Assembly (NCBI GenBank): GCA_033296885.1
Contig: MU863898.1
Span: forward strand, 1 to 64,000
DNA length: 64,000 bases
Reading direction: 5' to 3'
Origin: Triangularia verruculosa
Taxonomy: Eukaryota; Ascomycota; Sordariomycetes; Sordariales; Podosporaceae
The position numbers and the translations under genes are program-made. Below the pieces are notes generated by a model. It ran no database searches and was not told the origin of the DNA. It was given only the letters and a program-made list of their open reading frames with translations. The number at the start of each line of letters is the position of its first letter. Position 1 is the stretch's first letter. Positions 31,362-42,167 of the stretch are shown here, piece by piece.

Positions 31362-32405
31362 ATGTTACACCAGGTGTCACCCATCGCCATTCTAGCGGCG
31401 ACTGCCGCGATCCTCCCGACGATCGTCTCCGCCGACGGCCCGCTAGCCTCAAACAAACGGGGACTCTGCTTCACGCCCAACGACACCACACGCGCCGATG
31501 ACTCTATCTGGCCCCCAGCCTTGTCGTGGTATTACAACTACAAGCCCCTCCCCGAACCCAAATACAAAGACATTCCTCAGTCCGAATTCGAGTTTGTGCC
31601 TATGCTTTGGGGTGCACCCGAGAAGAAAGGAGACACCTCGTTCGTCACAACCATCAAGGACCTGATCAAGAGCGGAGTCAATATCACCAACATCTTGTCG
31701 TTCAACGAGCCGGATGCGCCGTACTCATGGGGAGGGAGCCATCTGGATCCTGTCACGGCGGCACAGGTCTGGGTTGACAACATTAAGCCGTTGAGCGATA
31801 TGGGGCTGCGCGTAGGCCTGCCGGCCTGCACCGGCGGTAGGGACGGCTTGCCCTGGCTCGAGACCTTTGTGCGCGAGTGCTCAGCCCTTGTCAGTACGGG
31901 ATCCAGGAAGGAGAACTGCACCTTTGACTTCGTCACGATTCACTGGTATGGAAACTTTGACGGCTTGGCCAGTCACATGGGGCAGTATGCCGCCGCGTAG
32001 GTTATCATCTCTTCCGCCTACCTCCTCATGATTGCGCGCTGACCTTGGATTAGTTTTCCCAACAAGACCATGTGGATCACCGAGTACAATTTTGCGGATC
32101 AAAGCCTGGAGGACACCCAGGCCTTCTACAAGATTTCTGCCGAGTACTTTGATCGCCTCGATTTTGTCGAGCGGTACTCCCTGTTCGGTGCCTTTAGGAG
32201 CGACGTCTCGAACGTGGGACCCAATGCCGCTATGCTGAGCAACGACGGCAGACTGACAGATATCGGAGCATGGTATCTGGGCAGGGAAGCGACGGGCGTG
32301 AAGCCTACTGATGGCCAATCCGTGAGTGCTGCCGGGCGTCAAAACATGCCCAGGACGATGGCCTATCTTTTTGGAGCTGTCGCTATTGCATGGGCACTCT
32401 CGTGA
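31362..32405 (+). CDS. Secreted GH128-type endo-beta-1,3-glucanase, probably GPI-anchored
   Basis: Exons 31362-31996 and 32054-32405 (57-bp intron) give 328 residues. A signal peptide covers about residues 1-24 (cleavage after IVSA). The glycosyl hydrolase catalytic core follows: NKRGLCFTPN at the first strand, Glu116 in SFNEPDAP as likely acid/base and Glu222 in MWITEYNFAD as likely nucleophile, as in GH128/Asl1-type enzymes. N-glycosylation sequons include NDT and NIT. The last about 17 residues are hydrophobic (MAYLFGAVAIAWALS) after a Ser/Gly stretch, typical of a GPI attachment signal, so cell-wall or plasma-membrane anchoring is likely. Role: remodelling of beta-1,3-glucan in the wall. 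The exact bond specificity is inferred from family. Confidence 0.88.
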
Positions 32406-32894
32406 TGTGACATGGACGCCAGCCCTTGTTATCTGAACTTTTCTTTGATGACTACACTGTTTCTTTGTATACATGTACATGAGTAGGTACTTTACCGGCG
32501 TTCTGGTTCCTTGTCTCTCACCCTAGGCTATTGGTTTTAGACACACATGACCTGACCAATCAATTAATCCCTCCTGGCCACAGCCCATCCATCGCCACCA
32601 TTTTGTGTGATTCCCAAGAATTGGAACTGCATTGGTGTGTTCCCCAGCTCTCCAGTCATCCCCTGTCAGCCGTCCGCGCTAATCCTGATGCGGCAGGCTA
32701 ACAGGGCCACACGGAGCAGGCGAGGCTTCCCGGAGCCTGTCGGGTTAGTTCGCCGCCCGCAACCTGGTGATGTTGCTCAAAGTGCGGGGTGAGTGAGGTG
32801 AGCGCAAAGAAGAAGAATATTTATCTGGGACGGGCTCCCTTTCCTTTTGTTTCGGTGGATCGTCTCTCCCGATAGTACTCGATACTCGCACAAA
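32406..32894. other. Intergenic region upstream of LaeA-like methyltransferase
   Basis: 489 bp of ordinary composition with no supported gene; presumed promoter of the methyltransferase. Confidence 0.4.
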
Positions 32895-34222
32895 ATGGCC
32901 GAGTCCACAAGCACGCCAGTTCCGGCCTCTCCACCTCCGGCCACCAGCGCCGAGGCCGCTCCTGCTACTGCTGCAGCCCCGGCGTCCCCGACAACGGCCG
33001 GCCAGCCGGTCGCCGAGTCTCCTCAGATTGCAGTCGTATGCTATTGTCTTTGCCCCATGTGAAACCGAATCCAGACTCACTCACGAAATACAGGACGCTG
33101 ACCCAATCTACCATCCCCGACCACTTGACAATGACGATGTCGACAATGACTCTTCGCTCGGCTCTGAGAATGCGCTCTCCACCGCCTCCATCAGCTCCAG
33201 CATCCTCCAGTTCCGGAAGCTCCACGGCAGGACCTTCCACAACTTTGGCGGTGCCGATAAGGTTGAGTATTGGTTAGTCCGAACGAGCCTGCATGCGGAA
33301 TTTTCACCGTCTTGTTAACGCGCCGTTTTGCCTGCCAGGGCACCCAACGACGATGCCCAGAATGATCAGTTAGATATCAACCACCATCTCCTCACCCTTG
33401 CCTTGGACAACAAGCTGTTTTTCGCCCCATTGTCCAGCCCTAAGCGCGTGCTCGACGTCGGCACCGGCACCGGCATGTGGGCTATCGACTTTGCTGACGA
33501 GTTTCCCGACTGCGAGGTTACCGGCATCGATCTTTCTCCGATCCAGCCAACCTGGGTGCCCCCTAACTGCAAGTTTGAGCTAGACGATGCCTCCCAGCCT
33601 TGGACGTTTCCTGACAACCACTTTGACTACATCCACTTTCGGTACATGATTGGCTGTTTCAAGGACTGGCCCGCTGTCTACCGCGAGGCCTACCGCTGCC
33701 TCAAGCCCGGAGGCTGGATCGAGCACATGGATTGCACGGCTGATGTGCTGTCCGATGACGGTTCGCTTCCCCAGGACACAGTGTTTGTCGAGTGGAAGAA
33801 GGTGTTCAAGGAGGCTGGGGATAAGATGGGACAGACTTTTGAGGTCGTAGACAATGACAACTATGTCGGCTGGCTCAAAGACGCGGGCTTCATGGGCGTC
33901 AAGAACACACTCATCAAGACACCCGTCGGCTCGTGGCCCGCTGATCCCAAGTGGAAAGCGGTCGGCCAGTTCAACCAGTACATGCTGGAGGGCGGTGTTG
34001 AAGGCCTTGGGTTATACATCATCACCAATGTCCTCGGCTGGAAGTATGACGAGATGCAGGTCTTCATCTCCAAGGTGAAAGCCGGGCTCAGGAATAAGAA
34101 CTGGCACAGTTATTGCGTCTGGTAAGTCGTGCCCTACTTGCCGGCTTCTTTGTTTGTTTAGATTCATTGCTAACATGTCAATCCACAGGGGTGCTGCTTG
34201 GGGCCAGAAGCCCTATGAGTAA
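32895..34222 (+). CDS. LaeA-like SAM-dependent methyltransferase
   Basis: Four exons (32895-33035, 33094-33272, 33339-34121, 34189-34222) give 378 residues; introns are 58, 66 and 67 bp and all phases agree. The first 50 residues are Ala/Pro/Ser-rich and disordered. The class I methyltransferase fold starts near 140: motif I VLDVGTGTGMWAIDFA at 144-159, an acidic GIDLSP motif II, then FDYIHFRYMIGCFKDW and LKPGGWIEH. This arrangement is that of the LaeA/Mtf family, nuclear-type regulators of fungal secondary metabolism whose methyl acceptor is not settled. Many paralogues exist per genome, so this need not be LaeA itself. The last exon encodes only GAAWGQKPYE after the shared Trp. It lies 459 bp before a same-strand aldehyde dehydrogenase. 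Confidence 0.9.
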
Positions 34223-34681
34223 AGGAAGTGGAGGGGGTTTACGTTAGCTTCTGAGGAGTCCTTTCCGTAGGTAGGTAGCAATAATATTGTACAAGCATAC
34301 CTAGATATCACAGAAGCGAGTGTAACCGGCTCCAGTCTGCAGCAGCACATCACCAACGACACCTGACTAAAGCAATAGCCAACAGAACAGGATATTGATA
34401 AGCATAGCCAACACATATGCGGGGAAGCATGAAGTCATGGCGCAGAAGTTTGTGTAGTCTTGTTCCGAGGCTTACCTTCCCATTCGACTGTCGTTGGTGA
34501 GATGTACCTGGTAGCGCGACTTGCTGCGGGGAAGAGACCAAAAATGCAACCTCACATACCTAAGGAAGCAGCCAGTTGCATGTTGTGGAACTTCTTGATT
34601 CGATAAAAAGGCCTTGACAGCGCCAGACTCTCCCCGAAAGCCATTCATCCCAACACTGCATCCAACACTATTGCCGACAAC
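34223..34681. promoter_or_regulatory. Intergenic region with TATA-like box for the ALDH gene
   Basis: 459 bp. GATAAAAAG at about 34602-34610 sits about 75 bp before the aldehyde dehydrogenase start and could serve as a TATA-like element. No other feature seen. Confidence 0.4.
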
Positions 34682-36318
34682 ATGGGCTCAATTACCGATC
34701 TCCCCAAGATCGACTTCACGGTGCGTCATGCCTCTTTCTCCTCGGAATCATGACTGACATGCCCACCTCAGTCCAACTTTCAAAATATCATCGGTAACGC
34801 CCTCTCCTCCACCCCCGAGACTCGTCAGGCTGTGGACCCTAGCACCGAGGAGCTTCTGTATCCTGTTCCCGTGTCAAAGCAGCCCGAGGTCGACAAGGCT
34901 GTGTCCGCCGCAAAGGCTGCCTTCCCGGCATGGAGGGAGCTATCCTTTGACGAACGGGCTCAGTATATCCTGCGATATGCCGACGCTATCGAGGCGAACC
35001 TTTTTGGCCTCCAGGAACTCCTGATGAAGGAGGCCGGAAAGCCTGTTAGCAATGCTGCTGGAGAACTAGGATTCGCACTTGCACATTTGCGGGAGACAGC
35101 CAAGCTTCGACTCGAGGACGAGGTGATTGAGGACAACGAAGAGGTTTGTTTAGAACTGTCATCTCTACCCAGGTAACCTTGCGAGTGCTTGCTGACAGAA
35201 ACCCAGAGGAAAGCTTCAGTCCGATACATCCCCGTGGGAGTGGGCGTTGGAATCGTTCCCTGGAACTATCCTGTTCTATTGGGCGTAGGCAAGCTGGGTC
35301 CTGCTGTCCTTAGTGGGAACACTTTTATCTGGAAACCGTCCCCTTATTCTCCCTACACGGCACTCAAGTTGGGCGAGATTGCTGCCCAAATCTTCCCGCC
35401 AGGTGTTGTGCAAGTCTTGAGCGGTGACGAGAGCTTGGGACCGCTCTTCACTACTCATCCTGATGTTGCCAAGATCAGCTTCACAGGTTCCACCGCAACA
35501 GGCAAGAAGGTTATGCAGGCCTGTGCTGGCACGCTCAAGCGGTTGACATTGGAGCTCGGCGGAAACGATGCGGCGGTTGTTTGCGAAGATGTCGATGTAG
35601 AAAAAGTGGTGCAAAAGGTGTGTTCACTGCTGTCACCGATTTCTTCTGCGTCCTACGCCCAGGCTAACAAGACATGCCCCAGATCGGGCCTATGGCATTC
35701 ATGCATTCCGGTCAGATTTGCATGGACATCAAGCGCCTTTATATACACGAGAAAATCTACGACCAATTCCTTGCTGCCCTTGTTCAGGTCGTCAAGTCAT
35801 TCAAGGTCGGAGGAGGAGGAGATCCCGAGGCCTTCCTCGGCCCTGTCCAGAACAGCATGCAGTTTGCTAAGGTCAAGGACCTGTACTCGGAGATTAGCAA
35901 GCAAAACTGGCAGGTTGCCGTGGGCGGCGAGCCTGTCGGGTCGGACAAAAGGAAAGGCTTCTTCCTACCTCCTACCATCATTGACAACCCACCTGATGAT
36001 AGCCGCATTGTGGTGGAAGAGCCCTTTGGCCCCATCATGCCTGTACTCAAGTGGCGTGATGAAGACGACGTCGTCAAGCGGGCCAACAACACCAACATGG
36101 GTCTAGGAGCTTCCGTTTGGAGCAACGACATTGCCCGGGCTGAGAAGCTGGCCAAAAGGTTGGAGGCGGGAAGCATCTGGGTAAACAGTCATTTTGAACT
36201 GTCGCCATATGTTCCTTTTGGCGGGCACAAGTGGAGCGGCGTTGGGATGGATTGGGGCATCGTAGGCATGAAGGGCTGGTGCAACACCCAAGCGAGTTGG
36301 GTACGGAAGACGATTTGA
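34682..36318 (+). CDS. NAD(P)-dependent aldehyde dehydrogenase
   Basis: Four exons (34682-34720, 34772-35143, 35207-35617, 35683-36318), all in phase 0, give 485 residues. ALDH landmarks are in order: IVPWNYPV (substrate and cofactor channel), WKPSP with the conserved Lys, the FTGSTATGK nucleotide-binding turn, catalytic Glu253 in LELGGNDA, catalytic Cys287 in SGQICMDIKRL, EEPFGPIMP, and a C-terminal PFGGHKWSG-like motif. It oxidises aldehydes to acids; substrate unknown. There is no signal peptide or peroxisomal tail, so it is likely cytosolic. The very short first exon (13 residues) was accepted because it supplies a good Met context and a standard GT donor. Confidence 0.9.
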
Positions 36319-37059
36319 TGAGTACCTTGGGTAGGTATCTAAGTACGAGGTTGTGCTGTGCCGTTTGGTGATTAGCCAATTCGTAGTTTGCCAAGCTCGA
36401 TTCATCACCTACTTCAAGGACCGACTGGCCTAGTGTTTGGGTCATGGTTGTGGAAAGGTACCTACCAAGTGGTCTTCACCCCTAGACCCGCCCTAGCTGA
36501 TGACCCAAAACCAACTTGTGATACATACGGTACCTTACCTGCCTTCAACAAAACAGTTATTTGAATATGAATGGTAGGCCGGTTTCCCTCATCACGCTTC
36601 AGTCTTGTGTCGTTTCGATTTACATCATCTTGACACCGAAGAATTCACGTAATGCCGATGCGGCGCAGGCATCAAACTAGGTCGCATCGAGGATCAGACA
36701 GCCACCATGGTCGACCGGGCCGCGCATATCAGGTAGGGTATCTTATTACAAGAAAGGTCCAAGATTGATCTTTTGCAGCGATTGGACCATACGCTGTGTC
36801 TCACGTTTCGTGCAGCCAGTGATCAGACGTTGGGCGTTCGTAAAACCTTGTTCCGTCGCTGATTGAAACTTTGATGCCTCCAGGCTCGCACAGCAGCTCA
36901 AACACAGATTAGAAACCTTGAAGGTTTATAAGAGAGTCCTGTCGTCCGGGCATGTATCTCCATCTTATCTCTCCGTTTCTATCTTCATTCAGTCATCGTC
37001 ACAAACAACACAATAAAGCATCTAAGATCTTCACTCCATCTTGAGCCAGTCTCTGCACA
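36319..37059. other. Intergenic region upstream of small secreted peptide
   Basis: 741 bp. The right end contains CT-rich leader sequence and a TATA-like box (36925-36932). No other coding sequence is seen. Confidence 0.45.
36925..36932 (+). promoter_or_regulatory. TATA-like box for small secreted peptide gene
   Basis: TTTATAAG lies about 130 bp before the start codon at 37060. A pyrimidine-rich leader (around 36950-37050) and CAATAAAG-type sequence follow, as in highly expressed fungal genes. Confidence 0.45.
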
Positions 37060-37248
37060 ATGAAGGTAAGAAGTCTATCAAAGATATCTGTGTTTTCTTT
37101 CAACCAACGCTAATATATGAGGTAGCTTCTTACTATTCTCATCCTGTCCGTCACTGCGGTGCTTGCCGCCCCAGCATCAGCGCCCGCGGAAATCGGAGCC
37201 CGCGCATGCCCGGAGAACCCTGATGATTGCATCTCGACATTTACGTAA
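37060..37248 (+). CDS. Small secreted peptide (42 residues), unknown function
   Basis: A first exon of only two codons (ATG AAG, 37060-37065) is followed by GTAAG, a 60-bp intron ending TAG, and a second exon 37126-37248. The product begins MKLLTILILSVTAVLAAPAS, a textbook signal peptide, and ends GARACPENPDDCISTFT. The mature part is therefore about 20-25 residues with two cysteines six residues apart. TATA-like sequence and a pyrimidine-rich leader upstream support transcription. It could be an effector, a hydrophilic signalling peptide or a decayed fragment of a longer secreted protein. Readings through a further intron also stop quickly. No homologue is known to me, and the call rests on gene structure alone. 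Confidence 0.5.
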
Positions 37249-37526
37249 AGTTTGGTGCTATTTCAGCTGGAAGTTCATCAACCAAGCTGGGACGAGTACA
37301 TATCTTATTACACTCTAGTGTCTCGTGTCTTTTTCACTCGCAGCTAGCCACACAGGGCCGAATAGGAGAGGGTACAGCAATGATTTAGTCTTTACCCGAA
37401 TTTAATGATCTACCTCCCTACACAAAAGAGACATGCCAGAATGCTTAAGAAGGAGTGCCAACAATATCCATTTGTAACTGGTCGCCGTCGCCATTCCGAT
37501 GCACCTCGTCCTCTTATCAACTCGAG

Positions 37527-38917
37527 TTAGATGTCATGGTTATTATTTCCAGTACCCTCGTTCCTGATGCTGGACACAAATACCGATGTAGTTTTGGTGA
37601 TGCCATCTCCCCTAATAGTTCCGTGGAGAATGCTCTCCTCAGAACCCATGGGTGTACTGGAAATGTTTCCAGATTTGGCCTCCGAGGCACAACGTTTACC
37701 GCTGTATAGCTCAAACTCATTCTCATCCCCGCCTGCAGTAATCGTGACAGTCCCCTTTGACCGGAGTGTGTTTCGGTTGCCGCTCTTCAAGTTGTTTGTG
37801 CCGGCGTCGGTATCGCGGACGTAGCCTTTGTACGATGAGCCATAGGCACCGGCACGAGCTGAAGAGCCGTCGAAGAGCGTCTTGAAGAGGGGCTTGAGGC
37901 ATGGGGAGCTCGCGGCGATAATGGCCGTGCAGATCTCGATAGTTGTCCTGAACATCATGATGAGATGGTCAGTGATTGTCGATACATGCCAAGCGGGTTG
38001 GGCATATGACAGCGATAGGTAACATACCAGATTGTAAGGTCAGTAGAGTCCCACAAAAAGTCACCATGCTTTCCGTAGGAACTCAGAAAGGTAATCTTGA
38101 CAATGGCGGCGACAGCAGCGAAGAGACCCAAGGACAGGATAGCGGCTACCGCACTCTTTACTTTCCAGTTGAGCTGTACTTTCCAGAGCATGGGGACGGG
38201 CAAGAGCGCAAATATGACATCGGTTAGGACGGCGACGGACGAGTTGAAGAAGGCGGCAAACTTGAGATTCTCAGGCGGCATGCATTTTCCCTCGGCGACA
38301 CCGCCCCATGTAAAAGCAAGTGGCTGACACTGAAAGAAAACAGTTACTTGGCAACTTGTAAGTAGGTACTTCCACACGACAACATGGAGCGAGAAGGCGG
38401 ATGATAACATACAAAAGTTGCCTGTCGCAGAAAGAACAGTAAAAATAATCATGCCAATCACAAATCTTTGGAACCTCTTGGACGGAGTCAAGCGGAGTAG
38501 GAAGAAACCCACGCTTACTTTCGTGAGGCAGAGAGAAATGAGACAGAGTGGCTGCGTTACGAAGTTGAGATGAAGGCCCTTGGTAATGTTGGAGGCGGGC
38601 TTGATGTATTGGACATGCCTTCCTGCGCCGTAGTGAACCTGTGGGATGATGATCATCATCTCCACAAAGATAACCGTCTGGTATAAGGGTTAGGCAAGAA
38701 CGTAACGGCTGGCATCAAGATGCTAGAACATGACACATACCGTCGCAGCAATGATGGTCCAGTCGTCAGCACCGACATGCCCGATCATGCGGGCCCGAAC
38801 CCATATCCTCAGGCTGACAATGGCCACAGACAATGCCACCAGTGTACCACAAATAGCGAGGATCTCGGGACCCCTATTCTCGTCGGGCGGGAGCGAGCTG
38901 TTGGTGGTGGTGGCCAT
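37527..38917 (-). CDS. PTH11-like rhodopsin-fold integral membrane protein
   Basis: Four exons (38741-38917, 38413-38677, 38028-38346, 37527-37947) give 393 residues. Introns are 63, 66 and 79 bp. The 66-bp intron ends in a CAAG acceptor chosen because it restores the family-like GNF-L-TVFFQCQPLAF. The N-terminus lacks a CFEM domain. Seven hydrophobic segments follow, with family landmarks RARMIGHVGADDW after TM1, YIKPASNITKG, LCLTKVSVGFFLLRL, FFQCQPLAFTWGG, and ALLPVPMLWKVQLNWKVKSAVAAILSLG. The hydrophilic Ser/Gly/Asn tail is cytosolic. Fungal rhodopsin-domain proteins of this type include PTH11, a surface-sensing receptor, but most members have no known ligand. It is divergent from the tyrosinase gene. 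Confidence 0.87.
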
Positions 38918-40814
38918 GATGAAGAAGTGATGGAGTGATGGGGCTTCCTTCCAGCGGACATGGATATAAGAGCGATCGACAATGTCTGGACCCGAGGGAA
39001 AGAAAGGAAGGACTTTAAGAAAGATCTCACCCTGGGGAAGACAGGGGATACCTAATGACGAAGCAGATCTCAAACAACGTGGACCTCATGCAGAAGAAAA
39101 GAAGAACCTTATCATTCGAGTGGCCTGTTGGTGTGCGATCTGCCCGCCGCCGTCAATCATCTCCTTTCCCCCGCCATTGTCTCCAGCTTGCACCAAGCCC
39201 TGGCTCAGTGCCTGTGCGTATGGTGGTATGTTGCTTTTCACTTGTCCAAAAAGGTAGATAGGTGCAGCCACATGCTGATAACGAGAAACAAAAGACATGA
39301 ACGACGATTCCTTCATTCGAAATGAAATATTTTGAGAAATTGAAAGAGCACAACCAATCACTCATCCATTGCAAGATCCGGGGCACCGGAACATCATCCG
39401 GGCCATGGTGTACACAGGCATCGACTGCTACCATTGTTTCTTTGCTTGTGTGCCAAGATGGGCCTCAGACTCCTCGGTGACAAGGTTCTTTCGGTTCTTT
39501 TGCTTCTTCATCTCTGTTCCTGACTGGACGATTTAAACGAGAGTAACGATCCGGGGTCCACTCCACACAACCGGCACCACAGCTAAAACGGATATCCAGT
39601 GGTTGAAACCGTGTGTCCGTCTGTCCGACAGCTTGGTCGACTCTTGTTTCTTTTTGTATCATTTGCAGTGTCTCAAAGGGCGACCCAAAAGCGAGGTTGG
39701 GATGTTATCGAGCCGAAGAAGGCAACGTGACATAGGTGTCATGCGGGCAAGGTTCTGGAAAAGTTCCCAGGAACTTGTGGCTGTCAGAAGGAATCAATGC
39801 AAGCCGAACGCGCTAGCTTAGATGGTAGGTACTAGGGTATTCCTCGCCTCACAAACAATATCTTGTTATTGCATTATAGTAAAGGCTCTAGTTAAGATAG
39901 CTAACTTTTCAAAATGTCTTCTCTCAGAAACAGAAAAGCTTTCTGACCCTGGAGGATCACGTTTAAGCTAGGGATTCTGCGTCTTTGCTCTCCACTTCAC
40001 TTCCCCTTTCCGGTTACATCGCAATCCTTTGTATGGGGTTGGCCTGTAGCTGCATGCCCGATTGGACCGACCGCGATGCCAGCTCATAGCGGATGTGATA
40101 AAAGGAAGATGTTGCAGTAGTATTCCTTTTATGGGTTTTCACAGGCATCTGGAAAATCCTTGAAGATGAATTGCCGGCCCCAGATTTTGGGTAAGCAAAA
40201 GTCCGGCACTTGCCAGACCACGGTTGTTTTGCACGGTCTGCAAGTCAGATGGCGGCCTGTCAGCACGTCAGCCTGACAGAAGAAAATGAAAAGCCACCAG
40301 CATCATCCTCATCCGCATTGTCTTTTCTTCTTCAGCCGGGAAGGTCAATGGCCGGCTGGGGAACGGCCAGGGGTTAATGTGGAGAGCAGCCATGGATCCC
40401 AGGAACATGGGATCATAAACACTGGTCTCGTCCGTTTAAGTCTAGCGACAGGATGGTTCTTTGGATGCTATTGGCTGATTGGACTCAATGGACCCAGAAC
40501 CACGGGCAGGGAATCGCGAGGCATCATGAAGAAAGGAGTTCAACGATACCATGCGGTATGCAGAATAACTTGCAGTAGTTCCACTGGTCAGTTGGGTCTA
40601 TTGAACCCTCGAACCACACTTGGGTTTGACCCCCGCGTGCCGCATCATCCCGCCGGACTCTGTTGTGTCGTTGCAACCCAGACCGCCCCCTGCGTCTCCC
40701 CTTTGTTGTGGTATTTATGAGCTGCTTTCCCTCTTTCATCCTGCAAGGAAATATGGTAGCGGCGCAATTTCACCCCTTGACGACCGCACATCTCTTCATC
40801 GCTCATCTTTCAAC
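38918..40814. promoter_or_regulatory. Long divergent region, PTH11-like and tyrosinase genes
   Basis: About 1.9 kb between divergent genes. Open frames up to about 140 codons (for example ending at 40720) have no domain or splice support. I see no repeat or RNA gene. It presumably carries regulatory DNA for both genes. Confidence 0.45.
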
Positions 40815-42111
40815 ATGAAGGCAGCCAAAATTGTCGGATCCATGCTCTTGGCAGCCGTGTCTGTCCGGGGACATGTCGTCCCGCAGGCGAGAGACACCCC
40901 GGTCGACGACCTCGCGCCAGAGGAGCCCTCGAGCCTTACGGCACTTCTTGAGGAAGCCAAGGCGCAAATCATCGAGGAAATCTCTGTCAATGAGCGCAAG
41001 ATGCGCAAGCGTGGACTCACCCCGACTTGCACTGTGAGCAAGTTGCGCTTTCGACGGGAATAGTAAGTGATGATCAGTTCTGTCCAGCAAGGATCTTGAG
41101 CTGACTGGACTAAATAGTGGTTCTCTCTCGACATCTGAGCGTCTTGCCTACGTCAACGCTGTCAAGTGTCTCCAAGCCCTGCCCCCTCGCACACCGGCCA
41201 GTGTCGCACCTGGTGCAAGGTCTCGCTTCGACGACTTTGTTGTGACGCATATCCAGCAAACGCTCAACATCCACTACAGCGGCAACTTTCAGCCTTGGCA
41301 CCGCTGGTATATTTACCAGTATGAGAAGGCTCTTCAAGACGAGTGCGGCTACACCGGGACTCAGCCCTACTGGGACTGGCCAAAATATTCCTCGGCTCCT
41401 CAGGACTCCCCTCTCTTCAACGGCGACCCCTACAGCTTGAGCGGCAATGGAGAGTACATTCCCCATCAGGGTCCTGTCATCGTGCCTCCTCCGGGTGTTG
41501 GTGGAGGCAACATTCAGCTGCCCGCTGGGCTTGGGGGTGGCCTTGTAACTACCGGTCCTTTTGCAAACATGTCCGTCAATCTGGGGCCTGTCGGTGGTCT
41601 TGAGGGTGTGCCTCCCGGTCCTCTCGGCGGGTTGGGGTACAACCCTCGTGGTCTCAGGCGAGACATTGGCCCGGCTATGAACCAGCGCTATGCCAACTGG
41701 ACCACCATCTTGACCCTGCTCTCTCAGCCCAACGTCGATGCCTTCCGCTACGTTTCCGAGGGAGTTCCATACACCCCAGAGATCGGACCTCATGGCGGCA
41801 TGCACTACAACATTGGAGGCGACCCCGGTGGTGATCTCTTCACCAGCCCGGGCGACCCTGCGTTCTATGTCCATCACGGGCAGATGGACCGCATGTGGAC
41901 TGTCTGGCAGGCCCTGGGCACCCCTTTCAGCAGCACTCGCTACACCGATTTGGGTTCTGGTCCCTATGCCCATCAGACCTGGGCTAACGAACCGCCTTCC
42001 CCTCTTACTCCTCTCACCGAGGTCCTCGATATGGGCTATGCTGCCCCATCGACCACCATTGCCAACGTCATGTCCACAACGGGTGGAGAGTTCTGCTACT
42101 TTTATCTCTGA
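40815..42111 (+). CDS. Secreted short tyrosinase (type-3 copper oxidase)
   Basis: Exons 40815-41062 and 41118-42111 (55-bp intron) give 413 residues. A signal peptide (about 1-19) and an acidic propeptide end at a Kex2-type site after Lys65-Arg66, leaving a mature protein starting GLTPTC. CuA histidines are His127, His135 and His144 (THIQQTLNIH ... PWHRWY). CuB is His308 and His312 in PHGGMHYNIGG, with His335/His336 in FYVHHGQMDRMW. A Gly/Pro-rich insertion separates the two sites. There is no C-terminal lid domain, unlike classical fungal tyrosinases, so it belongs to the short, secreted type. It should oxidise mono- or diphenols to quinones (pigment formation or phenolic polymer modification); substrate preference is unknown. 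It ends 56 bp from the convergent MFS gene. Confidence 0.93.
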
Positions 42112-42167
42112 GGCGGTGGGGATGTCTCTTGGTGAGGTGTTCAGTACATAGGTAGTTATCGCTGGTT

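Noticed and set aside
32895..37248. Secondary-metabolite gene cluster around the LaeA-like gene
   Set aside because: No polyketide synthase, NRPS, terpene synthase, P450 or pathway transporter lies alongside; a methyltransferase plus an ALDH is not enough.
40286..40720. 144-codon plus-strand frame before the tyrosinase
   Set aside because: No domain, no signal peptide, and it lies in what should be the tyrosinase promoter and leader.
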